Of a stretch of DNA of 64,000 nt, positions 63,257 through 64,000 are shown one piece after another. The notes beneath the pieces are model-generated. The model was not told where the DNA came from. It worked only from the letters and a program-made list of their open reading frames with translations, and ran no database searches. The DNA comes from Sandaracinaceae bacterium (lineage in GTDB: Bacteria > Myxococcota_A > Polyangia > Polyangiales > Sandaracinaceae): positions 62,001-126,000 of the forward strand of contig JAHBWG010000013.1 of the NCBI GenBank assembly GCA_019637095.1, given 5' to 3'. Positions within the stretch are counted from its first letter, which is position 1, and the number at the start of each line of letters is the position of its first letter. The position numbers and the translations under genes are program-made.

Positions 63257-64000
<744 letters not shown>

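Overview
The window is very GC-rich and almost fully coding, with tight gene packing. Several same-strand neighbours share 4-nt GTGA stop/start overlaps (near 756, 2719, 13254, 24726, 30983, 40303 and 61405). Gene content (Hanks-type Ser/Thr kinases, FHA proteins, ECF sigma factors, AgmX-type TonB-C domains, many lipoproteins with Asp-Ala-Gly linkers, a MYXO-CTERM-like tail, DUF2760 with divergent Hsp70s) points to a myxobacterium-like member of Myxococcota, probably in the Polyangiales/Sandaracinaceae range. That placement is inference. I saw no rRNA, tRNA or CRISPR array.

Layout. 1-6.2 kb: signalling and surface genes (a kinase cut by the window edge, an FHA/winged-helix protein, a TPR protein, two small membrane proteins, an FG-GAP lipoprotein, a second kinase). 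6.2-11.3 kb: two tandem VWA lipoproteins, a HAD-type phosphatase, a nucleoside phosphorylase-like enzyme and an unknown gene. 11.3-23 kb: an ECF sigma factor coupled to an unusual membrane anti-sigma protein with bactofilin-like repeats, divergent from two giant tandem FecR-VIT-VWA-AgmX-TPR proteins. 23-26 kb: a two-gene DUF262-HipA cassette flanked by about 31-bp direct repeats, one copy being the 3' end of the upstream gene. 26.1-31.7 kb: an envelope cluster around an OmpA/peptidoglycan-binding protein with a metzincin-like C-terminus.

31.8-43.7 kb: membrane and PilZ proteins, a chemoreceptor-like protein, tatB-tatC, a YiaA/B protein, a MopE-like lipoprotein, and an ECF sigma factor translationally coupled to a kinase-ATPase-TPR regulator. 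43.7-49.4 kb: a beta-helix lipoprotein, transketolase and two small genes. 49.5-51 kb: a broken ISKra4-type insertion sequence with visible terminal inverted repeats. Just beyond it is a promoter whose spacer holds 12 consecutive G (possible phase variation), driving an exported protein. 53-56 kb: a decayed area (a frameshifted DUF2330 gene between about 60-bp direct repeats, and a chimeric gene remnant) beside a DUF6036 nucleotidyltransferase pair. 56.9-57.8 kb: a ribbon-helix-helix/GNAT toxin-antitoxin pair with promoter and operator. The window ends in a DUF2760-Hsp70-Hsp70 operon, the last gene cut by the edge.

Two themes stand out. First, small likely-mobile or conflict modules (DUF262-HipA, DUF6036 pair, GNAT-RHH, ISKra4) sit between housekeeping and surface genes. 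Second, many monocistronic genes have a -10-like hexamer only 4-10 nt before the start codon, which suggests common leaderless transcription.
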